In this document: in pieces, positions 32,417-33,068 of the stretch
How positions within the stretch are numbered: the first letter of the stretch is position 1
How the letters are laid out: each line of letters starts with the position of its first letter
From: Bordetella parapertussis
GTDB taxonomy: Bacteria; Pseudomonadota; Gammaproteobacteria; Burkholderiales; Burkholderiaceae_E
Assembly: GCA_945883285.1 (NCBI GenBank)
Contig: CAMCXH010000015.1
Span: 1 to 33,068 of the forward strand
DNA: 33,068 nucleotides
Direction: 5' to 3'
Notes under the pieces: model-generated
What the model was told of the DNA's origin: nothing
Seen by the model: only the letters and a program-made list of their open reading frames with translations
The model's database searches: none
Translations under genes and position numbers: made by a program

Positions 32417-33068
32417 AACCTGTCCAGACTGCGCCGCATGAACGCTGGCGAATCGTCCTGCTCGAAGACGATGAGGCGTCACGGCAGTACTTCGAAGCCA
32501 GCATCCGTGAGCATCCCGGACTCGAATTGCAGGCCTCGTTCAACCGCCTTCGCGACGCGCAGGCGTGGCTGGAAACCCATGCCGCAGACCTGCTGCTGAC
32601 CGATCTGGCCCTGCCTGACGGACATGGGCTCGAATTGATCTATCGGCTCAAGACCTTGCAGCCGGCTTGCGAGACGCTGGTGATCTCGGTGCTGGGCGAC
32701 GAAGACACAGTGCTCGCCTGCCTTGAGGCAGGCGCGGTCGGCTACATCCAGAAAGATGCCCAACCCGACGACATCGGCCAGATCGTCCTCGAAGTCAAAC
32801 AGGGGGGCTCACCGATCTCGCCCATGATCGCGCGCAAGCTGCTCGAGCGATTGAAGTCGCAACCGCCCCTGCCTGAACAGCGAACAGCCGATGCACCCCA
32901 AGTGCAGCTGACCGCACGTGAATCCGACGTGCTGCGACTTGTTGCACGCGGCTACACCTATGCCGAAATCGCCGACATGGAGGGCATCTCGATGCACACC
33001 GTGCAAATGCACATCAAGCATCTGTATCGCAAGCTCGAGGTGCATTCCCGCGGCGAGGCGGTCTACCA
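32407..33068 (+). CDS. NarL/LuxR-family response regulator, 3'-truncated by the window edge
   Basis: 220 residues visible. Receiver domain (about residues 14-130): acidic pocket E20-D21-D22 (VLLEDDEAS), phospho-acceptor D66 (LLLTDLALPDGHG), switch S94 (VISVLGDED) and K116 (YIQKDA). LuxR-type HTH (about 157-215): LTARESDVLRLVARGYTYAEIADMEGISMHTVQMHIKHLYRKL. The normal length is 215-225 residues, so only the last few are missing. No histidine kinase is in view; it may lie beyond the right edge. The ribosome site before the ATG is weak. It is divergent from the RCC1 lipoprotein and has the shared palindrome in its promoter, the best candidate for its own binding site. Confidence 0.88.
   Translation, partial: MPEEPVQTAPHERWRIVLLEDDEASRQYFEASIREHPGLELQASFNRLRDAQAWLETHAADLLLTDLALPDGHGLELIYRLKTLQPACETLVISVLGDEDTVLACLEAGAVGYIQKDAQPDDIGQIVLEVKQGGSPISPMIARKLLERLKSQPPLPEQRTADAPQVQLTARESDVLRLVARGYTYAEIADMEGISMHTVQMHIKHLYRKLEVHSRGEAVY

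Overview
The window is about 33 kb of GC-rich bacterial DNA with dense coding on both strands. Two proteins carry PEP-CTERM exosortase sorting tails. There are many acyl-CoA metabolism genes, and the acyl-CoA dehydrogenases are of the PimC/PimD type. Together these suggest a betaproteobacterium (Rhodocyclales or Burkholderiales style). That placement is inferred from gene content; there is no rRNA or other phylogenetic marker here.

Layout. 1-4.9 kb: 5'-truncated AidB-like acyl-CoA dehydrogenase, PmtA-like methyltransferase, GH84 glycosidase (minus strand), 62-aa lipoprotein, family III CoA-transferase. 4.9-8.7 kb: gene-poor accessory patch with an orphan HicB-like antitoxin fragment, a complete RHH/PIN toxin-antitoxin pair, a fragment of an Avd-like four-helix-bundle gene (the accessory gene of diversity-generating retroelements), a dispersed noncoding repeat, and a PEP-CTERM gene with its own terminator inside an AT-richer island bounded by 14-bp direct repeats. 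8.7-9.7 kb: GST-family protein. 10.1-14.4 kb: minus-strand acyl-CoA dehydrogenase operon with two tandem PimC-like large subunits, one PimD-like small subunit and a double-VOC protein. 14.6-16.8 kb: Phd/PIN toxin-antitoxin pair, enoyl-CoA hydratase/isomerase, DUF1993 protein. 16.9-19.1 kb: EamA transporter and a divergent Rieske oxygenase. 19.1-23.0 kb: second PEP-CTERM protein and a large lipoprotein with a PKD domain and an RCC1 propeller. 23.2-24.4 kb: class III aminotransferase. 24.6-29.4 kb: translationally coupled operon FecR / CHASE2-cyclase / SulP-STAS-cNMP-binding transporter. 29.6-33.1 kb: second RCC1 lipoprotein, carrying a papain-like domain and seven near-identical blades, and a divergent NarL/LuxR response regulator cut by the window end.

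How the genes may work together. (1) A palindrome, CCCATGTTCATGGG, lies upstream of three exported-protein genes (PEP-CTERM at 19.1 kb and both RCC1 lipoproteins). One copy sits in the divergent promoter of the response regulator, which suggests a local envelope/exopolysaccharide-related regulon. (2) The FecR / cyclase / SulP operon couples an envelope sensor, a nucleotide cyclase and an anion transporter with an intact-looking cyclic-nucleotide-binding domain, so the second messenger made by one gene may gate the product of the next. (3) The PimC-PimC-PimD genes, the hydratase, the CoA-transferase and the AidB-like enzyme fit catabolism of dicarboxylic, alicyclic or branched acyl-CoAs. No tRNA, rRNA, CRISPR array, transposase or replication origin was recognised.
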